Shown: piece after piece, positions 29,963 to 39,550 of the stretch
Layout of the letters: every line of letters begins with the position of its first letter
How positions within the stretch are numbered: position 1 is the stretch's first letter
Source: a virus
Virus record (IMG/VR): IMGVR_UViG_3300005533_000003
Span: 1 to 64,000 of that record
DNA length: 64,000 nucleotides
Direction: 5' to 3' (one strand)
Program-made: the position numbers and the translations under genes
Notes under the pieces: model-generated
Databases searched by the model: none
Told to the model about the DNA's origin: nothing
Seen by the model: the letters and a program-made list of their open reading frames with translations, nothing else

Positions 29963-30277
29963 ATGAAGCAACTTCAGATTAAAAAGGGTGAACGGGAAAG
30001 TGAAGCGTTTACACTTGGACATTTCCAATTAGTTACCGTATTTGTTCCTGAATATTCCAAGGCTTCTAATTTCTTTTTATACGGTTCGCCGGATGGACTT
30101 AATTTTGGTAAGGTTCAGGATTTTGCAGGACAACCAATAGTTTACCCGTTGGATCTATACTATATTCAAACTTTAGATCCTGATTGGTCTACCGGCTTGA
30201 TGTATATTAAGTTTGTATTACCCGAACCGGCATTAGAAACTCTTACCTTTGGACTTTACTTGTTAGAGGGGCGGTAA
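29963..30277 (+). CDS. Small virion-type protein, 104 aa
   Basis: MKQLQIKKGERESEAFTLGHFQLVTVFVPEYSKASNFFLYGSPDGLNFGKV. A beta-sandwich-like protein similar in style to the 25915 product (substance, dose and figure of a surface-exposed module). Function unknown. Confidence 0.55.
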   Translation: MKQLQIKKGERESEAFTLGHFQLVTVFVPEYSKASNFFLYGSPDGLNFGKVQDFAGQPIVYPLDLYYIQTLDPDWSTGLMYIKFVLPEPALETLTFGLYLLEGR

Positions 30278-30283
30278 GTATGT

Positions 30284-30691
30284 ATGTCTTGTCCTTTAGT
30301 ATTAAGCAACTACTTAATAAACAAGCTCTTACTTACTCTTACTAACCAAGGGCAATGGACAGCCCCGACTACAGTTTATCTTGCTCTTTATACCACCAAT
30401 CCAAACCCAAATAACTCTGGTACAGAAGTAAGTACTTCGGGAGGAAGCGGTTATGTCCGACAAGCTATCTCGTGGGCTTCTGTGGGTAGTAATCTTAGTG
30501 TCGCTAATAATGCAGTTATTACTTTTCCTACTGCCAGCACGAATTGGGGCGCGATAACATACTTAGCTCTTTTTGATGCAGTTAGCGGAGGTAATATGTT
30601 GATGTTCACACCCCTAGCCTCGTCTATTTTAATTAATTCGGGGTCAATTTTTCAGACTGCAATAGGGAACTTAACGGCAGCTTTTCAATAA
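30284..30691 (+). CDS. Gp80-like tail or fibre protein, 135 aa
   Basis: TTVYLALYTTNPNPNNSGTEVSTSGGSGYVRQ...FPTASTNWGAITYLALFDA is the recurring signature of phage tail-fibre-associated proteins of the Gp80-like family. Its length also matches. Confidence 0.7.
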   Translation: MSCPLVLSNYLINKLLLTLTNQGQWTAPTTVYLALYTTNPNPNNSGTEVSTSGGSGYVRQAISWASVGSNLSVANNAVITFPTASTNWGAITYLALFDAVSGGNMLMFTPLASSILINSGSIFQTAIGNLTAAFQ

Positions 30692-30703
30692 TACGGAGTA
30701 AAC

Positions 30704-31180
30704 ATGTCTACAGTATCAATGAAATATGGGACAAATAATCAAGCGATTACTTGTACTCTTACATCTTTAGGAAATGGTAGTTCCCGGCAGTCTACGGCAG
30801 TGGATAATACGACTAATTTATTTCTTGATGCTTTAGTCTTTCTTAAGATTAAAAGTGCTTCATCGGGTCCGGCATCTGGTAGTTATGCGACCGTATATGC
30901 TTATGGAACGGCGGATGGTGGTACGACTTATACAGACGGAGCTTCCGGTACTGATGGGTCTATTACGCTTACTAACCCGCCTAACATGAAACCTATTGGG
31001 GTAATTAATATGGTTGCGACTTCTACGACCTATGAGGCGGGTCCTTTCTCTATAGCCGCTGCTTTTGGAGGAATTTTACCCGATCATTGGGGTATTGTGG
31101 TGACAAATAATACAGGCGGATCTTTTGATGCGAGTATTGGATCTGCGTGGTATCAGGGAGTACAAGCTACGGTAGCTTAA
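30704..31180 (+). CDS. Virion-type protein, 158 aa
   Basis: Beta-rich, with DALVFLKIKSASSGPASGSYATVYAYGTADGG...MKPIGVINM. This pattern recurs in phage proteins near fibre genes. Probably part of the decoration/fibre set. Confidence 0.6.
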   Translation: MSTVSMKYGTNNQAITCTLTSLGNGSSRQSTAVDNTTNLFLDALVFLKIKSASSGPASGSYATVYAYGTADGGTTYTDGASGTDGSITLTNPPNMKPIGVINMVATSTTYEAGPFSIAAAFGGILPDHWGIVVTNNTGGSFDASIGSAWYQGVQATVA

Positions 31181-31188
31181 TACCCAAA

Positions 31189-32034
31189 ATGTTTCTGCCA
31201 AGGCGATTTAATACCCAATATGCTGTAACCCAAAGCCCAAATTCCGCCTTATCTCTCGATCAATCATTCTTAATGCCTATGTCCGAAGGGGCCGGGACGG
31301 TAGCTAACGATCTCTATATGGTTCACCCCGGTACAATTAATGGAACGGTTAGTTGGGGTGCAAGTCCTTTTGGGGCATGTTTGAAACTGGACGGGAGTAC
31401 GACAGGGGTTAAAACGGCTAATAACTTCACTCCGGTAACTAACGGTGGTACGGTGGTTGGATTTAGTGCCTTTATATGGGCCAATTTTACATCCTTTTCC
31501 GGTGGTTATCAAATGTTGTTTTCACAGGAGGATGGAGCAGGGGGTTTTAATTGGGAAATACTTGTCAATCCCTCTAACGATTTAGCTTTATATTTTAATA
31601 CGGGTAATACTGACCCTATAAGTGGGGCCTTAACTGCTAAGGTTTGGAATCATATTGGTTTCACTTTTGGTCGAGTCGGTAACACTCGTATGTGGTTGAA
31701 TGGACAGATAGTTGGAACAATGGGCGGTATTGGGGGACCAGCAATTGGAACAGCGGCTCAAAAAATACTCGTTGGTGGCGGTTCATCTTTTGCTAATCGT
31801 TTCTGTACTGGATCAGTATGGGGTGCAAGTATTTGGAGTCGAGAATTAACAGCCCCAGAAGTCCAACGGTTATATATTAGCCCTATGTCGCTTTATGCTT
31901 ATAAACCCAATAACATGATATTTACAACAGGTACAGGACCAGGCGGTACAGGTTATGTTCCTCCCCGAGAAACAACACGTATAATAGTAGATGGAGAGCT
32001 ATTAAATGCCGAGAACGTATACAGTAACTTTTGA
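31189..32034 (+). CDS. LamG/concanavalin-like lectin domain protein, 281 aa
   Basis: ATG 31189 chosen. SLDQSFLMPMSEGAGTVANDLYM, then NGGTVVGFSAFIWANF...MWLNGQIVGTM and WGASIWSRELTAPEVQRLY are the usual laminin-G_3 signatures. These domains bind glycans. In a phage this fits a host-surface-recognition protein. Overlaps the next gene by 29 bases. Confidence 0.8.
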   Translation: MFLPRRFNTQYAVTQSPNSALSLDQSFLMPMSEGAGTVANDLYMVHPGTINGTVSWGASPFGACLKLDGSTTGVKTANNFTPVTNGGTVVGFSAFIWANFTSFSGGYQMLFSQEDGAGGFNWEILVNPSNDLALYFNTGNTDPISGALTAKVWNHIGFTFGRVGNTRMWLNGQIVGTMGGIGGPAIGTAAQKILVGGGSSFANRFCTGSVWGASIWSRELTAPEVQRLYISPMSLYAYKPNNMIFTTGTGPGGTGYVPPRETTRIIVDGELLNAENVYSNF

Positions 32035-32476
32035 ACAAGTAGCCGTTAGTGCGGCACAGGATCTATTACAAATTAAAGGTGCGACTGGCAAAATGCTTAG
32101 GGTACTTGAAGTGTGGACAGGCGCAACTGACACTACTATTCCCACAAGCCAAATGCTCTCTTTACGTGTTAGATTTCTTCCCGCTACGGTTACCGATGGT
32201 TCCGGTGGTAGTACTCCTACTCCGCAAAAAGTAGATCCAGGCGATGCAGCGGCTTCTTTTACGGCTCTGGCAAATAATACCGCTAAGGCTACAACTTCCG
32301 GTACTGCGATTACGATTCGAGAAGATAGTACTCATGTATTTAATGGTTATGACTATCCCTTTCCTCGCCCTCCAGTAGTGGGTCCTAGTGAATCTTTGGT
32401 ATTTGAACTTCTATCTACCGTTACGGGAACTGTACATCTTTCCGGTGGGGCACTAGTTGAAGAAATAGGTGGGTAA
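32006..32476 (+). CDS. Virion-type protein, 156 aa
   Basis: RTYTVTFEQVAVSAAQDLLQIKGATGKMLRVLEVWTG is a known pattern in phage structural proteins found next to fibre genes; its role is not established. Ends with ...GALVEEIGG. Confidence 0.6.
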   Translation: MPRTYTVTFEQVAVSAAQDLLQIKGATGKMLRVLEVWTGATDTTIPTSQMLSLRVRFLPATVTDGSGGSTPTPQKVDPGDAAASFTALANNTAKATTSGTAITIREDSTHVFNGYDYPFPRPPVVGPSESLVFELLSTVTGTVHLSGGALVEEIGG

Positions 32477-32481
32477 CTTAC

Positions 32482-32841
32482 ATGCGTATAGTAGAGATAC
32501 GCTTTGAAAGTTATCCGACTAAGCGTAAAAGAACTTATGCAAGTCAATTTGCGCCTCCTCCTCCAGTCTTTCAAGCGTCCGGGTCCTTTACGGGTCAGGG
32601 TATTTTTACCGGGGTTGGAATTTTATTCAACTTTAATGCCTGTGTACCTGATGCTATACCCCTATTGTTTTTGGTTCCTCGGGGCTTTCAACCCACGGTT
32701 CTTATGCCAATAGCCTACGTGACTCAAGTAAACGTTCCCGGAGACGCGGTAGGGTGTACTGGTACGACTACTACGACACCGGCAACTGGGGCTTTAAATA
32801 CTCTTGTGGAAGGAAATAGTGTGCCTCCAGTAAATCAATAA
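32482..32841 (+). CDS. Hypothetical protein, 119 aa
   Basis: Basic N-terminus (RIVEIRFESYPTKRKRTY), then Gly- and Val-rich hydrophobic stretches and a Thr-rich tail. Possibly a minor virion part. No family recognised. Confidence 0.5.
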   Translation: MRIVEIRFESYPTKRKRTYASQFAPPPPVFQASGSFTGQGIFTGVGILFNFNACVPDAIPLLFLVPRGFQPTVLMPIAYVTQVNVPGDAVGCTGTTTTTPATGALNTLVEGNSVPPVNQ

Positions 32842-32884
32842 GTCTTTTATTATGAATAATTTACAAATCCAAACGTGGACTCGA

Positions 32885-32890
32885 TATAAT
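32885..32890 (+). promoter_or_regulatory. Late-type promoter (TATAAT) before the terminase unit
   Basis: TATAAT followed by AGGGCTAGGAG. A weak TTACAA lies 18 bases upstream. One of the recurrent late-type boxes. Confidence 0.5.
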
Positions 32891-32907
32891 AGGGCTAGGA
32901 GTTCTTT

Positions 32908-33102
32908 ATGTCTCTTTCCCGCCTTGATGATGACTTTCTTATTGAAATTGACTGGGAGATAAGTTGGCCGGAGCCAGTATTAGCTTCTTATGGGAATAAC
33001 AAACGATCAATACAAGCAGTTAAGAATAGCCCGCTGGAAAGCTCGAACGGATTTGGGTTATCTATGCCGAGAAGTTTTAAATTACCCAGACGTATCGGAT
33101 AA
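32908..33102 (+). CDS. Small ORF overlapping the terminase start, 64 aa
   Basis: ATG 32908 has TAGGAG upstream and opens MSLSRLDDDFLIEIDWEIS, which looks translated. From residue 28 it overlaps terL in another frame and becomes basic. It may be a short leader coupled to terL translation. Confidence 0.35.
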   Translation: MSLSRLDDDFLIEIDWEISWPEPVLASYGNNKRSIQAVKNSPLESSNGFGLSMPRSFKLPRRIG

Positions 33103-34810
33103 AAATGGTGGGCCGTGGAATGCCCTTCATCAGCCTACGATTGACATTCTCCAGCATTTTCCAGTACCTAATTTAGAACAATTTACCCAAAATGATTGTT
33201 TAGTGAATGGGAAATGGGTTTATACACCCATAGTACCTATGTTGCAACTACCCGGTAAGAAAAGACGCCTTATTCTTGACAGTCGTTCCTTTTTAAAAAC
33301 TACGATTAACTGTATGGCTCATTCCATTCAGTGGATTTTAAATTATCCCGACATATCCATCTTACTTTTAATGGCCTCTGATAAACGTGCTAGCGACGTT
33401 TTGAGCGAAATTAAGGGTCATTTTCAGTACAACCCCCGTTTCCGTGAGCTTTTTCCTGAACATTGTCCCAAGAAAAGTATCTCGGAATGGGGTACGATGG
33501 CCGAGTTCACTTCGGAAGGCCGTTTAAAAGAGATTGTACGTAAGGAACCAACCATTATGACGGGTTCTGTGGAAAAAGGAGCGGCTGGTTACCACTTCCA
33601 TGTTATAAAATTTAGCGATATTGTGGACGAAAATAACATAGCGGGAGACGGTTTGGAGAGAATTAGAAAAAAATTCGATATTTCTCTTAACCTTCTTATC
33701 AATCCTCGTTATTGGATAGACGTAGAAGGGACTCGTTATCACTTTGGAGACACTTACGGGAAGATTATTGAGAGAGAATTAGCAAAAAAGCTCGAAGATC
33801 GTGAATATGAGATATTTTGTAGGGGTGCTTTAGTCAGAGATGTGCCGGGAGGGGAGAAATTTACGCCAGAAGAGGGTAAAATACCCTTTAAAAAGGATGA
33901 AAAAGGCCATAGAATATCTCGATGGGAAGAAATGTTCCCAGTTCAGAAATTAGAAGAAGAAGAAAAGAACGATCCTTGGCTTTTTAGTACCCAAAAACTT
34001 AATTCCCCGGTTCTTGGAGTAGATGGGGCTACGCCTTTTCCGGTAAATAATGAATTTCCGAAGAAAATAAGCCGTAAAGACTTCGAAAATAACGTAAGAG
34101 TCGCGTATAAGGAAATTTGTGTCGATTTAACCGAGACAGATAACCCTAGAAGTAACTATACGGTCATTACGGTGGGTACAATAGCCAGCGATGGTAGGTT
34201 ATATATCGAAGAAATTCATTGGGGACGGTTTTTAGCCGATGTAGCGGTGGAAAAGATATTTTTAGTAGCCTTAAAACACTACCGACACCTACGTTGTATC
34301 AAAATTGAGGAAAGTTCCTATTTACGGGGACTTATGGCTACGATTAATCGTATCCTAGAGACAAAATGGCGTCCAAAGGGTATAAATTTCAATATTGAGA
34401 CGATTAAACGAGGTAATCGAACTTCCAAGGCTGATCGTATTCATAAAATGATCCAACCCTGGTATAAAAACGATTATTTACGTTTCTTAGACGATATCGA
34501 CCCTGCCGCTTGGACTCATATGATTAAGGAAATGGAAGAGTTTCCCTCGTCCGCTACAGATGATATTTTGGACACTTTGAGTGATTTTTTGGCCGAAAAA
34601 GACTACTTTGGGCGAGAAATAAGCCGTGGTAACCCCTTTACTCTTAAGCGTAATCCAGCCGGGGTAATAGATGATCCTGCAGGAGTTAATAGAGTTTTTC
34701 GACAGGTTCAGGCAAAGGCGTTTGACAAATGGTTAAAGCTGGAAGACCCATATACAGAAGAGTTAGTTGAATCCACGCAAGGGAATTGGTTTACTAACCC
34801 CAATTCCTAG
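32990..34810 (+). CDS. terL: Terminase large subunit
   Basis: 606 residues. The ATPase half has an adenine/Walker A-like region GKKRRLILDSRSFLKT and ISILLLMASDKRASDV. The C-terminal RNase H-like nuclease has an acidic strand VDLTETDNPRSNYTVITVGTIASDGRLYIEEIHWG, then KIEESSYLRG and TDDILDTLSD. Size and order match phage packaging ATPase-nucleases. It moves DNA into the prohead through the portal encoded next. Confidence 0.85.
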   Translation: MGITNDQYKQLRIARWKARTDLGYLCREVLNYPDVSDKNGGPWNALHQPTIDILQHFPVPNLEQFTQNDCLVNGKWVYTPIVPMLQLPGKKRRLILDSRSFLKTTINCMAHSIQWILNYPDISILLLMASDKRASDVLSEIKGHFQYNPRFRELFPEHCPKKSISEWGTMAEFTSEGRLKEIVRKEPTIMTGSVEKGAAGYHFHVIKFSDIVDENNIAGDGLERIRKKFDISLNLLINPRYWIDVEGTRYHFGDTYGKIIERELAKKLEDREYEIFCRGALVRDVPGGEKFTPEEGKIPFKKDEKGHRISRWEEMFPVQKLEEEEKNDPWLFSTQKLNSPVLGVDGATPFPVNNEFPKKISRKDFENNVRVAYKEICVDLTETDNPRSNYTVITVGTIASDGRLYIEEIHWGRFLADVAVEKIFLVALKHYRHLRCIKIEESSYLRGLMATINRILETKWRPKGINFNIETIKRGNRTSKADRIHKMIQPWYKNDYLRFLDDIDPAAWTHMIKEMEEFPSSATDDILDTLSDFLAEKDYFGREISRGNPFTLKRNPAGVIDDPAGVNRVFRQVQAKAFDKWLKLEDPYTEELVESTQGNWFTNPNS

Positions 34811-34816
34811 TACAAT
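34811..34816 (+). promoter_or_regulatory. Late-type box (TACAAT) before the portal gene
   Basis: TACAAT followed by ATAGTTAGGATAC and, after 12 bases, the GTG start of the portal gene. Confidence 0.45.
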
Positions 34817-34833
34817 ATAGTTAGGATACTATC

Positions 34834-37110
34834 GTGCCGATTGAACAAAGCCCTCCACAGTTAGATTTTGTTGATCTACAGAGTGAGCCTCTTAAACCAC
34901 AGGATACGTCTATTACCGATGCGTATGCTAAAGAGTTGGTTAATCAGACTTATTGGGCATATGAGTTGTATCGGACCCAGAATCATGATCGGCGTTGGTC
35001 TACACATGATAGTTTATATTTTGGATATGTACCTCCGCGTGTATGGGATGGAAGTAACGTAGCACGGGCAGCTTTTACTAATCAGATTGTATTTGACCAA
35101 GTAGAAGCGGCTTTACCAGCAGTTGTTAACTCTCTTTTCGGTATTGCCCCAGATTGGTTTAGTGTAGAAGCAGAGCCGGGTACACAGCCTCAGGAAGCAC
35201 AACAGATACAGGATGCTTTATCGTATATCCTAGAACACCCTAAGACGGTAGTGGGTTCTAATTCCATTAGTGAGTTTACAATTGCGATTAAGAATATTCT
35301 TCTCTATGGTAACGGTGGGGTATCAGTTGAATGGGACCCCGTAGCTAAACAACCATCCGTCCAATGGGTGGATCTTAGAGACTTTTATGTTGATCCAGGT
35401 CTTACAGTACCCTCGGTTGATGAAGCCCGTAGTGTAATTCGTCGTAAGTTTATGACTATTGACGAAATTATGCAACTTCGTTCGGATGATCGAATGAAGA
35501 TTCCGAGTAATGAGATATTATTCTATTTTGCCAAGAACGTTCCTCAAGCTCCGGCAGAACAGACTAAGCGGATTCAAGAAGCGTTACGGGGTATCTATTA
35601 TTCTCCAGGTTTCTCGGATTATTTGCCTCTTCCTTCAGACCAGAAAATTGAAGTTCTAATCTATTATTCTAAAACTCGTATTATTTGGGTTCTTAATAAA
35701 GAGTGGGTTGCGTATAATGGGCCGAATCCTTACGGGTTTATTCCTTTCTGTTTTGCCCCTTGCTACGTGGTACCGGGTAGATTCTACGGGCAGTCCATTG
35801 GTGACGTTCAGGAAAATAACCAACGGTACATGGAAGCCTTGTTAAACGGGCACTTGGATGAATTGACTCTCCAGTTACATCCGCCACGGGTCCAAAAACG
35901 TTCTTCTCTTATCACTCCTGCTCAACAGAAATGGCGTCCAGGTCAGATATTTAACGGTGATAATAAAGACGATGTTAGTCTCTTGCAGGTGGGTAACAAC
36001 ACTGTAAATGTATTCGATGATATCCAGTGGATGACGATAGCTTCCGAAAAAAGAACGGGTATCAATGCTATGGGTCAAGGAAGTGTTCCTAGCCCGTCTA
36101 ATGCTAACCGGACTTTGGGTGGTATTCAAGCACAGCAGGGTGGTAGTTCTACTCGTCTTAGTTCGATTGTTGCGAATATTGAAAATTACTTACTTATCCC
36201 AACTTTGTACAAGTTATTCTATATTCTTCAATTTCATACTCGTCCTGGAGAAGCTTTACCAGCTACTAATTCTACGGGTCATTATTTTATTGATGCGTCT
36301 TTGGCTCAACGTAAGGTTCAATTCCGTATGTATGCGGCTTCAAAGATGGTCACACGGGATAAATTAATGCAGGTTATTCCCTTTTGGATGCAAGCTCTTT
36401 CCCAGGGTAACCTTATGTCGGAACTTTCCAGTACCGGCAAAACAGTAGACTTTGATGAATTTATTCGTATGATGCAGGATGCCACGGGAGTATCGCATAA
36501 ATACGCTCTTGTTCGTCCGCTTACGCAGCAGGAACAGCAAGCTAAACAACAACCGCCTCCTCAAGTCGTGGCTCAACAGCAACAGGCTCAACAGGAACAA
36601 CAGACTCGTAAGGATCTTATGGGTATGAAGGTCCAAGGCGAGTTACAGAAGGAACAGATAAAGAAACAGCCTTCCTACTGGGAACAGCAGATGCAACAGT
36701 ATCAGGCCCAGATGGATCAACAGGCACGGCAGCAAGAGTTACAGGCTGAACAGCAGAAACAGCAGCAGGAGCTTCAACAGAAGTCTATTATGAATGCAAT
36801 TATGATAGACGCCAAGAAGAAACAGGCTCAGATGGACTTACAAAAGAAGGCCGCTGATGTACAGGTTAATATCCACAAGTCAAATACCGAGCGTCAAATG
36901 GCCCAATTAGATCATGCTCAGAAAATGCAGCAAATGATTCAACAAATGCAAATGCAGCAGCAGCAAGCGGCTAATACGCAAAGTATATCTGATAATTACC
37001 CGGCCACTAATCAACAGCAACAGGAGCAAGGGCCACAGGAACCTAGTGAAAAGCGGCCCCTTAAAGAACACGGTAGTCCAAAACAAAAGGCGAAACCTCC
37101 GTCAGCGTAA
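34834..37110 (+). CDS. Portal protein with long Gln-rich C-terminus, 758 aa
   Basis: Starts GTG 34834. Residues 1-530 are a portal-type fold, with NQIVFDQVEAALPAVVNSLFG, then GNGGVSVEWDP, PYGFIPFCFAPCYVVPGRFYG and VQENNQRYMEALLNGHLDELTL. The C-terminal 220 residues are Gln-rich coiled coil ending in a basic tail. Length is close to N4-type portals. It forms the packaging and ejection channel at one capsid vertex. Confidence 0.85.
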   Translation: MPIEQSPPQLDFVDLQSEPLKPQDTSITDAYAKELVNQTYWAYELYRTQNHDRRWSTHDSLYFGYVPPRVWDGSNVARAAFTNQIVFDQVEAALPAVVNSLFGIAPDWFSVEAEPGTQPQEAQQIQDALSYILEHPKTVVGSNSISEFTIAIKNILLYGNGGVSVEWDPVAKQPSVQWVDLRDFYVDPGLTVPSVDEARSVIRRKFMTIDEIMQLRSDDRMKIPSNEILFYFAKNVPQAPAEQTKRIQEALRGIYYSPGFSDYLPLPSDQKIEVLIYYSKTRIIWVLNKEWVAYNGPNPYGFIPFCFAPCYVVPGRFYGQSIGDVQENNQRYMEALLNGHLDELTLQLHPPRVQKRSSLITPAQQKWRPGQIFNGDNKDDVSLLQVGNNTVNVFDDIQWMTIASEKRTGINAMGQGSVPSPSNANRTLGGIQAQQGGSSTRLSSIVANIENYLLIPTLYKLFYILQFHTRPGEALPATNSTGHYFIDASLAQRKVQFRMYAASKMVTRDKLMQVIPFWMQALSQGNLMSELSSTGKTVDFDEFIRMMQDATGVSHKYALVRPLTQQEQQAKQQPPPQVVAQQQQAQQEQQTRKDLMGMKVQGELQKEQIKKQPSYWEQQMQQYQAQMDQQARQQELQAEQQKQQQELQQKSIMNAIMIDAKKKQAQMDLQKKAADVQVNIHKSNTERQMAQLDHAQKMQQMIQQMQMQQQQAANTQSISDNYPATNQQQQEQGPQEPSEKRPLKEHGSPKQKAKPPSA

Positions 37111-37113
37111 TTT

Positions 37114-37494
37114 ATGATTACTCAAAGTAAAGTTAATCCCTCGGAAGCAGAATTACTGGCTTCTTTAGGTCAAGATCCAGCTTATCAGCTACTTCTTACT
37201 AAAATAAAGGCTATGGTTGATGACCTTACGGATAAGATACATGTAGCTAATGACGAACAGCAGAAGACTATATTACCCTACTGGAAGGCCCTACGTACCG
37301 TATACGTCGAACTAAGGGATACTCCCCAGGAATTTGCCTCAATTGTTGAAGAAATGGGACCCCGTAAACCTGAGTTAGATATCCAACCGGCTACAAATAA
37401 CCAGCTTAAAGAATTGTTCTTACGACTTAACAAGCTACAGGATATGGTAGAAGGTAAATTAGAGTATAATACGAATAGAGACAATAATTTATGA
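37114..37494 (+). CDS. Hypothetical protein between portal and scaffold, 126 aa
   Basis: Helical and charged (LTKIKAMVDDLTDKIHVANDEQQKTILPYWK). Position suggests a head assembly role. Its stop overlaps the next start by four bases. Confidence 0.6.
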   Translation: MITQSKVNPSEAELLASLGQDPAYQLLLTKIKAMVDDLTDKIHVANDEQQKTILPYWKALRTVYVELRDTPQEFASIVEEMGPRKPELDIQPATNNQLKELFLRLNKLQDMVEGKLEYNTNRDNNL

Positions 37495-38411
37495 TTGATC
37501 CAACGACAGATTTTGATGGTTATGTCCAAGAATTAGTGGCTAACCAACTAGCAAAGAATCAACAGCAACAGCAAGTCGCTCTCCCTCCCGAACAGCAACC
37601 GATTAGCATTAATATTGCCGGTCAGCAGTTTACATATAAGAATAAGGCCGAAATGGAGCAGGCACTTAATCAGTTTGCCACTACGGTAGGAAGCACTTTT
37701 AACGAGCTTCAGGCAAAGGCAACGGCTCAAGCTACTGCGGTTCCCGATAATCAGGGTTCTTATGTACGTGGTGATGAACCGGCTTGGGACGATAACCAGT
37801 TTATTGAAAAAATGACCAAATCTCCGCGTGAGGGCTTGTCTTACTGGCTTAATGCGGAAGTCTTTGATGGTAAGTCAGAGGACCCGGTTGCCGATCTAAA
37901 GCGTAGTCTTACGGAAACGGAACTTACTAAACGTAGTATTGCGGCCTATCAATTTAAAGAGAACCATCCTGAATTTCCAGGTGGTGGTCCAGCGGCTCAA
38001 GTTATTGATAATCTGCGTCAACAGTTGAATCTGCCATATGATTATAATGGTTTGGAAGCCTCATACCTTGTGGCTATGCAGCGGGGTTTGCTTCCTAACT
38101 TCTATGCTCAACAGGCACAGCAACAGCAGGCGGCACAGGCGGCTCAAGGCCAGGACCAGGGACAATATCAGCCTCAGCAACAGCAATTTAATATTCAGCG
38201 TCCTACGCAAACTATGTCTCCGCAGCAATTTAATGGTGGAATGGGTCTTCAAAGAGGTATGGCGCAAAACCCCTATCTTCAAGCTCCTCCGTCTCCAGGT
38301 CGTAATAATCCTAACCAGTTTGGCGCGATTAATGACCCCGAAAACCTTTCTCTTCAACAACTTGAGAACGTTCTTCAAGACATTGGTCAACTTCCCCGTT
38401 ATCCCAGGTAA
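37491..38411 (+). CDS. Scaffold-like protein, 306 aa
   Basis: Sits directly before the capsid gene. Gln-rich, with a central helical core and low-complexity segments near residues 20-35 and 205-235, then a C-terminal helix (LSLQQLENVLQDIGQLPRY). This matches phage scaffolding proteins, which fill the prohead and leave. No protease is seen nearby. Confidence 0.65.
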   Translation: MIDPTTDFDGYVQELVANQLAKNQQQQQVALPPEQQPISINIAGQQFTYKNKAEMEQALNQFATTVGSTFNELQAKATAQATAVPDNQGSYVRGDEPAWDDNQFIEKMTKSPREGLSYWLNAEVFDGKSEDPVADLKRSLTETELTKRSIAAYQFKENHPEFPGGGPAAQVIDNLRQQLNLPYDYNGLEASYLVAMQRGLLPNFYAQQAQQQQAAQAAQGQDQGQYQPQQQQFNIQRPTQTMSPQQFNGGMGLQRGMAQNPYLQAPPSPGRNNPNQFGAINDPENLSLQQLENVLQDIGQLPRYPR

Positions 38412-38414
38412 TCA

Positions 38415-38519
38415 ATGATTTTAACAGACTATACCTTTAACGAGCGGGTTTATGGGGCTTTGAGTGTTATGAGCAACTTAGCTCCGTCTGTTATTAGAAA
38501 TATGGTATATTTGTATTAG
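38415..38519 (+). CDS. Small ORF before the capsid gene, 34 aa
   Basis: MILTDYTFNERVYGALSVMSNLAPSVIRNMV. Weak but properly placed between scaffold and capsid. Its end contains a GGTATAT box. Confidence 0.35.
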   Translation: MILTDYTFNERVYGALSVMSNLAPSVIRNMVYLY

Positions 38520-38543
38520 GAATTAAGGAAATTTAATTAATCC

Positions 38544-39533
38544 ATGGCATATCAACCAGCAGGGAATACAACTTCTAGTGCAGGTTTAGCGCATCTTGCT
38601 AACGTTTATTACAGAAAAAAGGGTCTGGATCGGCTTCAAAAGAAGTTTGTTTTCCGTGACGCAACCATGAAGGATATGATCCCGAAACAGGTTGGTCGTA
38701 CCGTCCAGTTCTTTCGTTATATTAACTTTGGGGCAAACACGGTTCCGACTACTGAAGGTGTGGTTGGTACTTCGCTGTCTCTGACTTCGCATGTTGTGGG
38801 TGCAACGGTCAGCCAGTACACAGCTTATATTACCGTTTCGGACCTTTTGCAGGATACGGCTATTGATCCTATCGTGCAGAATGCTTCGGAGTTGCTTGGA
38901 TATAGTGCTGGCCTAACGGTTGATACTATTGTCCGTAACGTGTTGGATGCGGAGTTTTCTAACGCCTCTCAGTCTCTTCTGGGTACCTTTACCCGTGTGG
39001 CTGATCTGCGTAACTCTCGATCCCAGTTGCAAGCTAATGACGTTTTGCCGATGGAAGACGGTGAGTTTTTCGCTATTTTCCACCCCTTTAGTACGTATGA
39101 TATTGTCAACGATCCGGCAGCGGGTGGTTTGGCTGATATCTTTAAGTACACACAGCCCGAGAAGCAACCGTTGGTGAAGTATGAGGATAGGGGTCTTGTT
39201 ACCCATGTCGCGGGTTGCCGTTTGGTTGAGAGTACTAACGTTCTGAAGACTGCGGGTAGCCCTAATAAGTATCGTGGTTATGTCTTTGGTCGTAACGGTA
39301 TTGGTTGCGTTGATCTGGAAGGTCGGGGTCCGTCAGATATTAACGATCCTACCAAGCAGCGGTTTAAGATTAACGTGGTTAAGGGTGAGCCTTCCATTGC
39401 TGATCCTGAGGGCGTGATTGGTGCGGCTGTGTCGTATAACTTCGTGTTTTGCGGCGTGGTTCTTGAAGGTCCTGCGGGTATCGGTGGAAATTACCGTTTC
39501 CGTCTATTGGATACTGTTTCGTCTATCGGATAA
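38544..39533 (+). CDS. Major capsid protein, N4-gp56 family
   Basis: 329 residues. YYRKKGLDRLQKKFVFRDAT, then GRTVQFFRYINFGANTVPTTEGV and YITVSDLLQDTAIDPIVQNASELLGYSAGLTVDTI, is the signature of the N4-gp56 capsid family (HK97 fold). Several copies form the shell. It is read with its scaffold upstream and a decoration-type protein downstream. Confidence 0.9.
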   Translation: MAYQPAGNTTSSAGLAHLANVYYRKKGLDRLQKKFVFRDATMKDMIPKQVGRTVQFFRYINFGANTVPTTEGVVGTSLSLTSHVVGATVSQYTAYITVSDLLQDTAIDPIVQNASELLGYSAGLTVDTIVRNVLDAEFSNASQSLLGTFTRVADLRNSRSQLQANDVLPMEDGEFFAIFHPFSTYDIVNDPAAGGLADIFKYTQPEKQPLVKYEDRGLVTHVAGCRLVESTNVLKTAGSPNKYRGYVFGRNGIGCVDLEGRGPSDINDPTKQRFKINVVKGEPSIADPEGVIGAAVSYNFVFCGVVLEGPAGIGGNYRFRLLDTVSSIG

Positions 39534-39550
39534 TTAAGGAATTTTAATAC